Source: CAZLWF01 sp031972835 (GTDB lineage Bacteria > Patescibacteriota > Minisyncoccia > Phycocordibacterales > UBA9973). From it: a stretch of DNA of 34,998 nt. The notes under the pieces are model-generated. The model saw only the letters and a program-made list of their open reading frames with translations, had not been told where the DNA came from and searched no databases. Positions 1 through 7,219 of the stretch are shown piece by piece. Position numbers and translations under genes: made by a program. Position 1 is the first letter of the stretch. Each line of letters opens with the position of its first letter. The DNA is taken from positions 1 to 34,998 of the forward strand of contig DALYDX010000008.1 in NCBI GenBank assembly GCA_031972835.1. The letters are read 5' to 3'.

Positions 1-2
1 CT

Positions 3-137
3 GGAATATATTTCTTTGATGAGAATAATAAACGCGTTAAGATTACAAAAGCGAAGTTTGAAGATAACGAATTCCTAATAGAGAAAGTAATACCAGAAGG
101 CAAGAAAGAAACGGATTACAAAAATTTTAAAAAATAA
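3..137 (+). CDS. 3' end of an unrecognised protein (partial)
   Basis: An open frame enters from the left edge and ends at TAA 135-137, giving 44 residues. The tail is charged (KVKITKAKFEDNEFLIEKV, ending DYKNFKK), typical of a soluble hydrophilic C-terminus. The other two plus frames stop early. A strong hairpin terminator follows at 153-179, which supports a real gene end. The family cannot be named from the tail alone. Confidence 0.6.
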   Translation, partial: GIYFFDENNKRVKITKAKFEDNEFLIEKVIPEGKKETDYKNFKK

Positions 138-152
138 AAAGGTATATATGAT

Positions 153-179
153 AAAAGCTGTACAATATGTACAGCTTTT
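153..179. terminator. Bidirectional terminator between convergent genes
   Basis: A perfect 12-bp stem (AAAAGCTGTACA with its complement, loop ATA) has T-rich sequence on both sides. It lies between the end of the plus-strand partial gene at 137 and the stop of the minus-strand gene at 184, so it can serve both. Confidence 0.85.
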
Positions 180-183
180 TATT

Positions 184-1263
184 TTAAACTTTCTCAGGGA
201 CCGTTCGTGCTATAAAAGCTATATTCTTGAGTGCATCTACTTTCGTAGCCATAGCAATAAAACCATGCCCTAACAAATTCAGACAAAAAAAGTCGGTGTT
301 CCTATCTTTGATATATGACATTATCTCCTCTACTTCCTCAAGTGCACCACATGATATGGGGTAACGAGAGTATGGTGCGCCATCCACATACACATGACCA
401 TGAATCATATACATAATGTTAGGTAACTTTTCGAATAGTCGTACTTGGATTGGTGTATCCACGGATGGTTTATCAGGTCCAAAATAATACACGTTGTCAT
501 CCTTGAACTCTACAGCTACAAATGAATCCTGACCGATAAATCTTTTATCAACATTTCTTCTTGAGACAAAAATGTGTGTTCCATTCCGGAAACCAGGAAA
601 TCCGCGTAAACAACGAAAGGCAGAATTGCCAAGAAACCTGTTTGTGCCCTCTGCTGGTGCAACCAACTCATGAAATATATGCGCATAATTTTTGATAAGA
701 TCAAAAAAATCTTTCTCGTCAGGCACAGGAACACACACTTCGCTTATCTGGACTGTTTTCTGTCGAGTTAGAGAAGTAAGTTCATTGATACGACTCAGTA
801 ATTTTTGCGCAAATACAGGAATATCGCTCGTGTATTCCTGCCAAAGAACTCCGAGAGGATCGAAAAGTCTTGCCTCTATGATATCGCCTGCTTTACGAAA
901 ATCAATTGTAAGATTTGCTTTCTGAATCAAGGATCTACGTATTAATTCCTGAAAGGAATACTCATTATTGTTACGTTTACTAGTTACAAGAATCGCTTTA
1001 GGATAGAGCTCTTTTATGTCTATCTTCTTCGGAAGGTCATTTGGTACATTTGCCATCCAACATATACAGTTAAAATACTGCAACCCATTTTGCTCGACAA
1101 GTTTGCACAAGTCTTCATAGTACCCGCCATTGTACGTCGTAATTTTGGCTCCAAGTGATTCCATGGAAGATGCCAATTTGCTAATGTAAGACGATGTTCT
1201 ACCACCATTTGAGTTCCAATCCCCGCCTATAACAACGATTTTTAGTTTTTCAATATTTTTCAT
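184..1263 (-). CDS. Class II aldolase/adducin-like protein with N-terminal DFP-like domain
   Basis: 359 aa. The C-terminal part (about residues 190-345) carries class II aldolase/adducin hallmarks: a GNSAFRC segment near 212, a DKPSVDT segment near 264, and two histidine motifs HGH (288-290) and GHG (332-334) in the positions of the family's metal ligands. The N-terminal part (about 1-165) starts with a Gly-rich beta strand (IVVIGGDWNSNGGRT) and includes TSKRNNN and DPLGVLW segments, which resemble the DFP/CoaB-type Rossmann-like fold. Substrate is not evident; sugar-phosphate aldolase, epimerase or dehydratase roles are all possible. It is a single gene with its own terminator. The aldolase assignment is family-level; the N-domain is inference. 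Confidence 0.6.
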   Translation of the reverse strand: MKNIEKLKIVVIGGDWNSNGGRTSSYISKLASSMESLGAKITTYNGGYYEDLCKLVEQNGLQYFNCICWMANVPNDLPKKIDIKELYPKAILVTSKRNNNEYSFQELIRRSLIQKANLTIDFRKAGDIIEARLFDPLGVLWQEYTSDIPVFAQKLLSRINELTSLTRQKTVQISEVCVPVPDEKDFFDLIKNYAHIFHELVAPAEGTNRFLGNSAFRCLRGFPGFRNGTHIFVSRRNVDKRFIGQDSFVAVEFKDDNVYYFGPDKPSVDTPIQVRLFEKLPNIMYMIHGHVYVDGAPYSRYPISCGALEEVEEIMSYIKDRNTDFFCLNLLGHGFIAMATKVDALKNIAFIARTVPEKV

Positions 1264-1349
1264 ACAATATGTGCTTTTTTATGATTTTAACATAAAAATA
1301 CAATATGTCAAAGAAACTCTCTTTTCACTTTTAGGACACAAGAATTTAA

Positions 1350-1383
1350 AAAATAAAACTTCTCATACGAGAAGTTTTATTTT
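1350..1383 (-). terminator. Terminator of hpf
   Basis: A 15-bp perfect stem (left arm AAAATAAAACTTCTC, loop ATAC) lies just beyond the hpf stop codon at 1391. The A-tract on the plus strand gives a U-run in the minus-strand transcript. Confidence 0.85.
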
Positions 1384-1390
1384 TTAAAGA

Positions 1391-1786
1391 TTATTTTTTA
1401 TGATATTTACTAGTAAACGGATTTCTGTCAGACAAGCCTTTGAGCATTTTCTTTACACTTCGAGCTCCACGGCGAAACAGAGTTTCATTTCTATCTTTCT
1501 TTTCTGTAAGCTGACGAAACAAATCTTCACGCAATGCGTCTATTGAACTATATAGATCTTCGGTTTCAGCTTGTGCATAGAATTTATTACCACCAAGAAG
1601 CATATTCGCATCTGCCTTGTACACATCACCCTGCTTGTGATGGTTCGTGGTTTTACCAATCTGCATGTGTATTACCTCTACGGTAGAGTGCATAACTTTC
1701 TCGAGAGTATCCATACGCTTTTGAGCATAGTCGCGGATCGCATCTGTAAGCTCCATGTTCGTTGTGTTTATGTTTAGATTAAGCAT
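1391..1786 (-). CDS. hpf: Ribosome hibernation promoting factor, short form
   Basis: 131 aa of the HPF/RaiA (YfiA) family, which binds the 30S subunit near the mRNA and tRNA sites and silences or dimerises ribosomes in stationary phase. The N-terminal beta-alpha-beta-beta-beta-alpha fold is visible: MLNLNINTTNMELTDAIRDY, then VEVIHMQIGKT, then YKADANMLLGGNKFYAQAETEDLYSS in sequence, followed by helix IDALREDLFRQLTEKK. The tail is short and basic (RRGARSVKKMLKG), and the ribosome-dimerising C-terminal domain of long HPF is absent. Its leader folds into a hairpin (1789-1810) ending 2 nt before ATG, with a TATAAT -10 at 1826-1821 on the minus strand. Confidence 0.9.
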   Translation of the reverse strand: MLNLNINTTNMELTDAIRDYAQKRMDTLEKVMHSTVEVIHMQIGKTTNHHKQGDVYKADANMLLGGNKFYAQAETEDLYSSIDALREDLFRQLTEKKDRNETLFRRGARSVKKMLKGLSDRNPFTSKYHKK

Positions 1787-1788
1787 GT

Positions 1789-1810
1789 GTTTATTGGTTA
1801 ACTAATAAAC
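1789..1810 (-). promoter_or_regulatory. Leader hairpin directly before hpf start
   Basis: A 7-bp stem GTTTATT/AATAAAC with an 8-nt loop containing GTTAAC ends 2 nt upstream of the hpf ATG (1786). It should affect start-codon access. The -10 box TATAAT lies upstream at 1821-1826. Confidence 0.5.
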
Positions 1811-1820
1811 TTACATATAC

Positions 1821-1826
1821 ATTATA
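1821..1826 (-). promoter_or_regulatory. -10 box of hpf promoter
   Basis: TATAAT on the minus strand, about 35 nt upstream of the hpf start. No good -35 hexamer is visible at 16-18 bp. Confidence 0.45.
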
Positions 1827-1898
1827 TCACGTAGATACTTTGACCTATCCTATTGTTCAACAGACCAAATAGTGGTTTAATTAAGAAAAGCTTAGGTT

Positions 1899-2354
1899 AT
1901 GAAAAAGTTCATTTTAACACTTATGTTATCTTTTATTCTTTTTGCTGATAATTCGTATGCACAAGTCTATGCTCCACCTCCACCTCCAAACACACCAGGG
2001 TATTGCTACAGTGGTGCGTCGGGCGCAGGATATGGACGTTACAATGGATACCGATATTATTATCAAAATAATTACAGGTACGAAAACCAACATTACAACC
2101 ACTATTATCCTACTTTGGGAACATTGCTTGGGTCAGCTGTGATTGGACTCGTTACTTATGCGATATATGACAACGCGATAAATCAGAGAGCTGTATGGCA
2201 ATCAGGTAATACTACCTATCAAACCGAAACAACCCCTCTATTGGGCTGGAAATACGCCTGGGACGGAACACAGTGGATATATATCCAAACAGTTGTCGGG
2301 TACACATGGTGGAATGGAAACAATTGGGTCAGTTATTACTACCCGCAAAATTAG
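1899..2354 (+). CDS. Secreted Tyr/Asn-rich protein of unknown function
   Basis: 151 aa. A classical signal peptide occupies residues 1-21 (MKKFILTLMLSFILFADNSY, cleavage after AYA). A PPPPPNTPG stretch follows, then a Tyr/Asn/Gly-rich low-complexity region (YNGYRYYYQNNYRYENQHY). A hydrophobic segment (GTLLGSAVIGLVTYAIYD, about residues 70-88) could be a glycine-rich membrane or hairpin segment. The C-terminus is Trp/Tyr-rich (WKYAWDGTQWIYIQ, YTWWNGNNWVSYYYPQN). Composition suggests a surface or envelope protein. No family is recognised. It is monocistronic, with a strong terminator 7 nt after the stop. Confidence 0.75.
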   Translation: MKKFILTLMLSFILFADNSYAQVYAPPPPPNTPGYCYSGASGAGYGRYNGYRYYYQNNYRYENQHYNHYYPTLGTLLGSAVIGLVTYAIYDNAINQRAVWQSGNTTYQTETTPLLGWKYAWDGTQWIYIQTVVGYTWWNGNNWVSYYYPQN

Positions 2355-2360
2355 ACATAT

Positions 2361-2385
2361 AAAGGCGCGACTCCTCCGCGCCTTT
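2361..2385 (+). terminator. Terminator of the secreted Tyr-rich protein
   Basis: A 9-bp GC-rich stem AAAGGCGCG/CGCGCCTTT with a 7-nt loop, followed by TTTTGCTTTTTT. Confidence 0.85.
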
Positions 2386-2438
2386 TGCTTTTTTCCATAT
2401 TTTTGCTATATTTTGTCTGTTCTAATTTATCTGAAAAT

Positions 2439-2555
2439 ACTCAGCGGTAGAGTGAGAAATGGGACGGGACCCATTTCTCAAGACTCATTGAGAGCTTTTA
2501 GTATAAAAGATCTAATGAGTGGACAGTCCCTGTAAGGGAGTCGCCTGTCAGGCGA
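2439..2555 (+). ncRNA. Structured, tRNA-like segment upstream of tRNA-Asn (candidate)
   Basis: Five consecutive hairpins can be drawn: a D-arm-like ACTC-AGCGGTA-GAGT (2439-2453); a 10-bp perfect stem GAGAAATGGG/CCCATTTCTC (2454-2479); a long hairpin from ACTCATT/AATGAGT with an inner 9-bp arm (2483-2520); TCCC/GGGA (2527-2539); and TCGCC/GGCGA (2541-2555). The first arm shares CTCAGCGGTAGAG with the D-arm of tRNA-Asn, and the last shares GTCGCCTGT with its anticodon arm, in the same order. No T-arm or matching acceptor is present. It could be a tRNA relic split by an inserted structure, or a distinct RNA. No open frame fits it. Confidence 0.4.
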
Positions 2556-2601
2556 ACGTTCTACGCTTGGGTCTTCATGATAAAAATGAATATTTTTATT
2601 T

Positions 2602-2676
2602 TCGGGAGTAGCTCAGCGGTAGAGCGGTCGCCTGTTAAGCGATTGGTCGTAGGTTCGATCCCTACCTCCCGAGCCA
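2602..2676 (+). tRNA. tRNA-Asn (GTT)
   Basis: A full cloverleaf can be drawn: acceptor TCGGGAG/CTCCCGA, D-arm GCTC-AGCGGTA-GAGC, anticodon stem GTCGC/GCGAT with loop CTGTTAA (anticodon GTT), T-arm GTAGG-TTCGATC-CCTAC, discriminator G and an encoded CCA. The 3' 15 nt are shared, antisense, with the last codons and stop of the serine recombinase, as expected for a tRNA used as integration site and rebuilt at the left junction. Confidence 0.95.
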
Positions 2677-4185
2677 GTTAGGACTGTCAGCCAGTTCTAG
2701 TACCAAATTAAACGGAGAAGCTATTGTAAAATATAGCTTTTTTCCGTTTACAGTCGGGTTCTGAAGTATGTAATTCAAAAACTGTCTTTTTCTAGCAGGT
2801 TCAGAACTATTATCAAAAATTGTTTTTGCTCTGCGTGCTACAGAAATGACTGTAGCAACAGTATTTTGGTATTCGTAATCTGCCTTACTGTGTTCAGACA
2901 TTTCAATTTCAAGTAGCTGTATTTGGTCCTGTAACTCTTGATGCTTTTTGTCATAGATGTCCTTAGTAATACTCTGGTCCAATAGAGCATCAAGCAATCT
3001 ATTTTGCTTTGCCTTCGTGTTGTTATATTCAGTTTGTATACGAGTTATTTGTGCCTTATGGAATACAACTTCCATTTCTGTGCTTTCTCTAAGTTTGTCT
3101 ACAAGTTGGTTTTGAGTGTCCTCTGAAATGCTCTCAAATCGCTCTAGGACCTCGTATACGGGCTTCAGAAGGTCCTTTTCTGATACATATACTCGTTTAC
3201 AAACACCTTTAGCATTTGTACAAGAATAGTAGGTAAAAGTAAGCCCGCTTGGCTTTCTTTTGATTTCAGCACTCATTGAGCAACCGCAATTTTGACACTT
3301 GAGCAAACCCTTAAATATAAAGTCCTTTGAAAGTGTTTTATGTGGGTTTATGTTGCGTTTATTACGTACTTGTTGGCATTTATCAAAGAGTCCTCTAGTA
3401 ATTAGTTTAGGATATTTATGGGCATACGCAGGATACTTTTTAGGTGTAGCTATTCCACAATAAAAACTATCTTTCAAGATATTTTCAACTCCACTTTTTG
3501 ATAGCTTATTTCCTAACCTTGTTCGTAAACCAAGCTCTGTAATTTTATTTCTTATTGCTTCGAGCGAGTATTGGTCCGTTGCATATAACTCAAACATTTT
3601 CTGCACTAAATATCCTCGTTCAGGGTCAATCTCAATATCTTTTCGTAATCTTTTCTCTATATCAAGTTGCACATTCAAATAACCTAAGCGGACCGCTCCT
3701 GTCCATTCGCCATTCCTTCGCTTCTGCTCAAATGCTCGTTTTACATTATCGCTAATTGCGTTTGAGTAGTAACTAGCCATTACCAAGCTCATACTAAAAC
3801 CGCTCTTTTCTGTGGCAGAAAGTTTATCGCTAATTATTTGATTATCTGATACAAAGTGAAGTTCTATTTTTCCTTCAAGAGCTAGTTGGTACAAGTAAGC
3901 TACTCGCTTATCAAATACATTTCTTGCTAGTCGGTCCACTTTATCAAAACAAACCGCAACCTTTTCTTTTTTAATTATCTCATCAACTCGGGCAATAACC
4001 TTGCTATCAAAATCATCTCGTTTTTCTTTGTACGCACTTTCATCAAAGCTAAAAATGTCCTTTTCAGCAACATCAAAACCTTTTCCTTCACAATATCTCC
4101 TTATACGCTCAATTTGAGCAGGCAATGAGTTTCCAGCTTCTTTTTGTTCTTCCGTTGATACCCTGGAAACATTTATTGCTTTCAT
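2662..4185 (-). CDS. Large serine recombinase (integrase) of the tRNA-Asn element
   Basis: 507 aa. The N-terminal resolvase domain (1-150) has catalytic Ser10 in VSRVSTEEQ, and Arg residues in the DRLARN motif at 84-89. The recombinase domain runs about 165-285. A zinc ribbon has Cys297, Cys300, Cys302, Cys322 and Cys329. A coiled coil (about 355-430) matches the large serine integrase layout. It catalyses site-specific integration and excision without homology. The final residues (SPNWLGR) and the TAG stop are encoded by the antisense of the tRNA-Asn 3' end, so the attachment junction forms the gene's 3' end. Its start overlaps the upstream gene by 4 nt. All catalytic features are intact, so it looks active. 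Confidence 0.93.
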   Translation of the reverse strand: MKAINVSRVSTEEQKEAGNSLPAQIERIRRYCEGKGFDVAEKDIFSFDESAYKEKRDDFDSKVIARVDEIIKKEKVAVCFDKVDRLARNVFDKRVAYLYQLALEGKIELHFVSDNQIISDKLSATEKSGFSMSLVMASYYSNAISDNVKRAFEQKRRNGEWTGAVRLGYLNVQLDIEKRLRKDIEIDPERGYLVQKMFELYATDQYSLEAIRNKITELGLRTRLGNKLSKSGVENILKDSFYCGIATPKKYPAYAHKYPKLITRGLFDKCQQVRNKRNINPHKTLSKDFIFKGLLKCQNCGCSMSAEIKRKPSGLTFTYYSCTNAKGVCKRVYVSEKDLLKPVYEVLERFESISEDTQNQLVDKLRESTEMEVVFHKAQITRIQTEYNNTKAKQNRLLDALLDQSITKDIYDKKHQELQDQIQLLEIEMSEHSKADYEYQNTVATVISVARRAKTIFDNSSEPARKRQFLNYILQNPTVNGKKLYFTIASPFNLVLELADSPNWLGR

Positions 4186-4562
4186 AATTGTATTTTAGTT
4201 TTTCTGTGAATTAGAAGTGAAATCAATATGAAGCAAGGCATGGCTAATATTTCCCAATCATTGATCCGTCCTAATACAGCAAATATTATAGTAATAGTAA
4301 ACGCAACACTTTTGTTTAATCCTTTACTAACCATGTACATATAGCCCTTAGTAAAAATCCAAAAAAACAGCAATAACTGAACGATTATCAGTGGCCACAC
4401 TAGCCAAAGTGAAGCGTGTTCTCTAATAGAGTTAAGCCAAAATGTGACGCCAACATACAGAAGGATATTAAAGATGATTCTGAAGACAAAATCTGTTCTA
4501 GTAAGTTTGTTTATTTCTTTTCTAATAAATCCCTCTGTTGTTTTGTTTGTTTCTTGTTCCAT
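4182..4562 (-). CDS. Small multi-pass membrane protein of the element
   Basis: 126 aa with a charged N-terminus (MEQETNKTTEGFIRKEINKL) and about four hydrophobic segments: FRIIFNILLYVGVTFWL, LWLVWPLIIVQLLLFFWIF, VAFTITIIFAVLG and ILAMPCFILISLLI. It ends in a short basic tail. It is translationally coupled to the recombinase (4-nt overlap at 4182-4185) and 4 nt downstream of the next gene, so it belongs to the element operon. No family is recognised. Membrane proteins in such elements can act in exclusion, transfer or maintenance; none of these is shown here. Confidence 0.75.
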   Translation of the reverse strand: MEQETNKTTEGFIRKEINKLTRTDFVFRIIFNILLYVGVTFWLNSIREHASLWLVWPLIIVQLLLFFWIFTKGYMYMVSKGLNKSVAFTITIIFAVLGRINDWEILAMPCFILISLLIHRKTKIQL

Positions 4563-4566
4563 TTTA

Positions 4567-5124
4567 TTATTTTTTTGGTCTTATACTACCTAAAACTATG
4601 TAGTAGAAAATCCTTCTTATTATTTCAAGAACAACCACAATAATAGTGATTGCTAATAAGGAGTAGCCAATTACTTCAAAATATCCCCCTTCAGTTCTGT
4701 ACTCTTCTTCAATTGTATACGCCCTCTTGCTTTCAAGATTTTTTATAATAGTAGCGATATCAGTTCCTAATTTAGTCTGTTCTTCTATATAAGCATCTAG
4801 TTCGCTATTTAATTTTTCGGCTGTAGAATCTGAATATCCACAGACTTTTCTGAGTTTAATTTTATCAGTATCACTTATTGACTGATAAACAGTTTCTGTT
4901 CCGTAAGGAAAAAAATAAAGACCAGCATCTTTTTCTGCAAATAAAGTTTTCTTATTTGTATAATCAGCTATACAACTAATTTTATAATCAAGGACTTGAT
5001 GTGGCTTATAATCGTCTACAATTAAAAAAATTGAGATTACGGCACCCAATGACGCAACCCCTAGAAAAACTACCTTTAATAATCTGTACCACCATTTTTC
5101 ATTTAGCTGTTGTATTGTTTTCAT
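4567..5124 (-). CDS. Membrane protein with large external loop, element-borne
   Basis: 185 aa. One hydrophobic segment at about 14-33 (LLKVVFLGVASLGAVISIFL) and one at about 150-172 (YSLLAITIIVVVLEIIRRIF) flank about 115 polar residues. The loop contains YKISCIADYTNKK and an acidic helical part (LNSELDAYIEEQTKLGTDI). The topology resembles a sensor or a filament-associated membrane protein, but no domain is recognised. It sits within a tight operon, 20 nt from its upstream neighbour and 4 nt from the next gene. Confidence 0.7.
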   Translation of the reverse strand: MKTIQQLNEKWWYRLLKVVFLGVASLGAVISIFLIVDDYKPHQVLDYKISCIADYTNKKTLFAEKDAGLYFFPYGTETVYQSISDTDKIKLRKVCGYSDSTAEKLNSELDAYIEEQTKLGTDIATIIKNLESKRAYTIEEEYRTEGGYFEVIGYSLLAITIIVVVLEIIRRIFYYIVLGSIRPKK

Positions 5125-5144
5125 ATTATCGTCTCTATATTATC

Positions 5145-5630
5145 TTATAATTTTGACTGGGGATTTAATATATCATTTGGGTCTATATATTCATTTCCAA
5201 GCAAGTCCTTAAATCGTTTTTCAGTTTCTTGTATTTTAATAAACAATTCCTGTTGATTATTTCTGTATTCATTTACTTCTTCATTTGAATTTGCAACATC
5301 TAACATCTCACTTACAAAGATTACCTCACTTATAGTGTCTATGTAGTCAATCCAATCTTTTACTGTTTGTGCAAACTTTATATCATCGTGCTTAAAGCGT
5401 TCGCTAAGGCGAAGAAAGTTTTTTCTGCCACACTCAAATAGGGCAGTTTCAGTCTGCATATAATCTTTTAGATGACTGGTTTTTATTTTATTTAACAAGT
5501 ATTCTTCTTTGCAACTTATTTCCAATTTTATATTTTCTACCGCTTCTTCCTTAGAAATTATCTTTGGTTTTTGTCCCTTATAGATCAAATAAACAAATAC
5601 CGCAATCACTATCAAAATTATATAAAGCAT
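5145..5630 (-). CDS. N-terminally membrane-anchored helical protein, element-borne
   Basis: 161 aa. One N-terminal membrane anchor (MLYIILIVIAVFVYLIY) is followed by a soluble, mostly helical and charged domain (EEAVENIKLEISCKEEYLLNK, read across a short gap). It begins 1 nt after the Xis-like gene stop at 5632, so translation is probably coupled. Together with the two downstream membrane proteins it forms a block between Xis and the recombinase. No family is recognised. Confidence 0.7.
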   Translation of the reverse strand: MLYIILIVIAVFVYLIYKGQKPKIISKEEAVENIKLEISCKEEYLLNKIKTSHLKDYMQTETALFECGRKNFLRLSERFKHDDIKFAQTVKDWIDYIDTISEVIFVSEMLDVANSNEEVNEYRNNQQELFIKIQETEKRFKDLLGNEYIDPNDILNPQSKL

Positions 5631-5631
5631 A

Positions 5632-5808
5632 TTATTTTGTTTTTACTCTATTAAGAAACCTTATAAACTCACTTTTCTCAATCCTAAACTCACGACCTAA
5701 CTTATACGCTTTTAAGCGACCTGCTTTGATATAGCGGTAAATAGTCATAATGTTTACCTCTAATTGTTCTGCGAGGTCCTCTGCTTTATAGAATGGTTTT
5801 TCTTTCAT
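5632..5808 (-). CDS. Excisionase-type HTH DNA-binding protein
   Basis: 58 aa, short but clear. It has the MerR-like winged-helix layout of excisionase/HTH_17 proteins: FYKAEDLAEQLEVNIMTIYR, then YIKAGRLKAYKLGREFRIEK and SEFIRFL. Such proteins bend attachment DNA to favour excision and often regulate the element. The ATG at 5808 follows a -10 TATAAT (5838-5833) with two TGTAAAG repeats one helical turn apart upstream, so autoregulation is plausible. The stop lies 1 nt from the next start. Confidence 0.85.
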   Translation of the reverse strand: MKEKPFYKAEDLAEQLEVNIMTIYRYIKAGRLKAYKLGREFRIEKSEFIRFLNRVKTK

Positions 5809-5832
5809 AATTTTATCTTCGTTTACCTAATA

Positions 5833-5855
5833 ATTATACTTTACAACGCTTTACA
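5833..5855 (-). promoter_or_regulatory. Promoter with paired TGTAAAG operator for the Xis operon
   Basis: On the minus strand, TGTAAAG occurs at 5855-5849 and 5845-5839, 10 bp apart, directly abutting TATAAT at 5838-5833. The repeats occupy the spacer/-35 zone, where a bound protein would control transcription. Related GTAAAG repeats occur before the 362-aa gene (8317-8329) and at 7182-7177. Confidence 0.5.
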
Positions 5856-5864
5856 TAGCAATTT

Positions 5865-6983
5865 TTAATCAGTGGACATCTTTTTATGCTTATACGGCTT
5901 GTATTCGTCAAGTTGTTTATCTAATTGGGTAACCCAATCTCGGAGCTTATTCTTGGTTATTAGCTCACTAGCTTCCTGCATATCTTTAGCAATTCTGTAC
6001 CAAGTCCTATCGTGGGACCGTTTTGCAATAATGGTTCGCAGTTGCCTCATTCCATTCTCATCTTTTGCAAGCATAAACAATCCAAGTAGGTATATCGCTT
6101 GCTTCGGTTTGAGTTTTTTATTAGCCAGAAACAAAGTCCGTAGTATATCCTTAATGCTTACCGATAAAGAAAACAATCCCAGATTGCGTTCTTTGATAAG
6201 TTTTTTCCAATAATCAGTTACAACCTTTTTACTCATTTCAGTATTGAACACTTGCTTGAAAGTTGGATTTTTCTGATAACCCAAATCCTCAAGGACCTTG
6301 TTCATTTTCTGCTTTTGGCTCAAGCGTATCTCAAAGCGTATTATTTCTTGCGGTTCATCTTCTTTGTTTAGCTCGGAAAATAAACCTCTTTGATAAAATG
6401 TTTGAGTTTTGTCCATCGCCCTTTTTTTACCCTTACTTAAATCAGCTACTTTGTCATAGATAACTAACTGATGTGATGTGGTGTGTGCATATAAGCTATC
6501 TCCGTCGTTTATAAATCTAGCCCTAGCAAAGTCAAAACTCTTTCGTAGATTTACTTTGTTCATCTCTGAAATTAAATGACTTACTGTGTATCCGTCTTGA
6601 AGCACGATATTTTTTGAGAAATGGATCGAGCTTACAGAAGCATTCTCAAGTACTGATTTTGTAACTATCACGCCCATAGTTTTTAGCCTATCTTGTAGGA
6701 CTTCAATCACTTTAGGAAAATCCTTGTCTTCCATTTCTTCTAGGTTATTCAAATATAGAAGTTTGGGTACTGAAAACTCCATTCGCACATTTGCTTCTTG
6801 CGAGAATTGGCGTTTGTAACCAGTAAGTCGTGGAAAGTATTTTCCCGTTTCTTTCTCTGCTTTGCTAGGGTTGCGGACAAACTTTGCATATTGGTCTGTC
6901 TTAGAATACAGCTCCCAGCTAGCAACTTCTGAAAGGTATCGCATTTGGTCCTTCGGAATTAAAAGGCATATTGTATCAATCAT
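5865..6983 (-). CDS. Replication initiator resembling phage gpII/plasmid Rep
   Basis: 372 aa. The start MIDTICLLIP and the central SLYAHTTSHQLVIYDKVADL, followed by EIIRFEIRLSQ, match the pattern of phage/plasmid replication proteins of the filamentous phage gpII/X (Phage_CRI) group, which nick a strand and start rolling-circle replication. The HUH motif is not cleanly visible (IHFS near residue 120), so catalysis is inferred from family resemblance. It lies 4 nt downstream of a 51-aa gene. A Rep in a recombinase-bearing element implies an extrachromosomal circular phase. Confidence 0.6.
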   Translation of the reverse strand: MIDTICLLIPKDQMRYLSEVASWELYSKTDQYAKFVRNPSKAEKETGKYFPRLTGYKRQFSQEANVRMEFSVPKLLYLNNLEEMEDKDFPKVIEVLQDRLKTMGVIVTKSVLENASVSSIHFSKNIVLQDGYTVSHLISEMNKVNLRKSFDFARARFINDGDSLYAHTTSHQLVIYDKVADLSKGKKRAMDKTQTFYQRGLFSELNKEDEPQEIIRFEIRLSQKQKMNKVLEDLGYQKNPTFKQVFNTEMSKKVVTDYWKKLIKERNLGLFSLSVSIKDILRTLFLANKKLKPKQAIYLLGLFMLAKDENGMRQLRTIIAKRSHDRTWYRIAKDMQEASELITKNKLRDWVTQLDKQLDEYKPYKHKKMSTD

Positions 6984-6987
6984 AATT

Positions 6988-7143
6988 TTAGGTTTTCTTA
7001 GGTTGGTAAAGAGCAGGATTTTGTTTCTTGTCTTCCTCTATGAGCCACGCAAAAGCACCGACCAATCTTTGCTGGTCCTCAAGAGGTAGTTCGTCTATTT
7101 TGAAACTCTTTTTAGTTTCTTGTATTGAGACAATATCCTGCAT
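6988..7143 (-). CDS. 51-aa hydrophilic protein preceding rep
   Basis: A short open frame from ATG 7143 (MQDIVSIQETKKSFKIDELP) to TAA at 6988, ending LYQPKKT. The central part EDQQRLVGAFAWLIEED is an amphipathic helix. It fills the space before rep and stops 4 nt from its start. A hairpin (7150-7173) whose wobble pair favours the minus-strand RNA lies 6 nt before its ATG. It could be a copy-control or partner protein for Rep. No family is recognised. Confidence 0.6.
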   Translation of the reverse strand: MQDIVSIQETKKSFKIDELPLEDQQRLVGAFAWLIEEDKKQNPALYQPKKT

Positions 7144-7149
7144 AATAAA

Positions 7150-7173
7150 ATCCCGAAGGATTATCTTCAGGAT
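7150..7173 (-). promoter_or_regulatory. Leader hairpin before the 51-aa gene and rep
   Basis: ATCCTGAAG pairs with CTTCGGGAT in the minus-strand RNA (9 bp with one G-U; the plus strand would have a mismatch). It ends 6 nt from ATG 7143 and may control translation of the 51-aa/rep pair. Confidence 0.4.
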
Positions 7174-7219
7174 ATTCTTTACGCAATATGTTAGATACTT
7201 ACATCACAAAAACGGGAAA

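Noticed and set aside
2439..2580. A tRNA-Asp with a group I intron.
   Set aside because: The D-arm and a GTC-like anticodon loop are present, but no T-arm or matching acceptor stem follows, and the insert is too short for a group I core.
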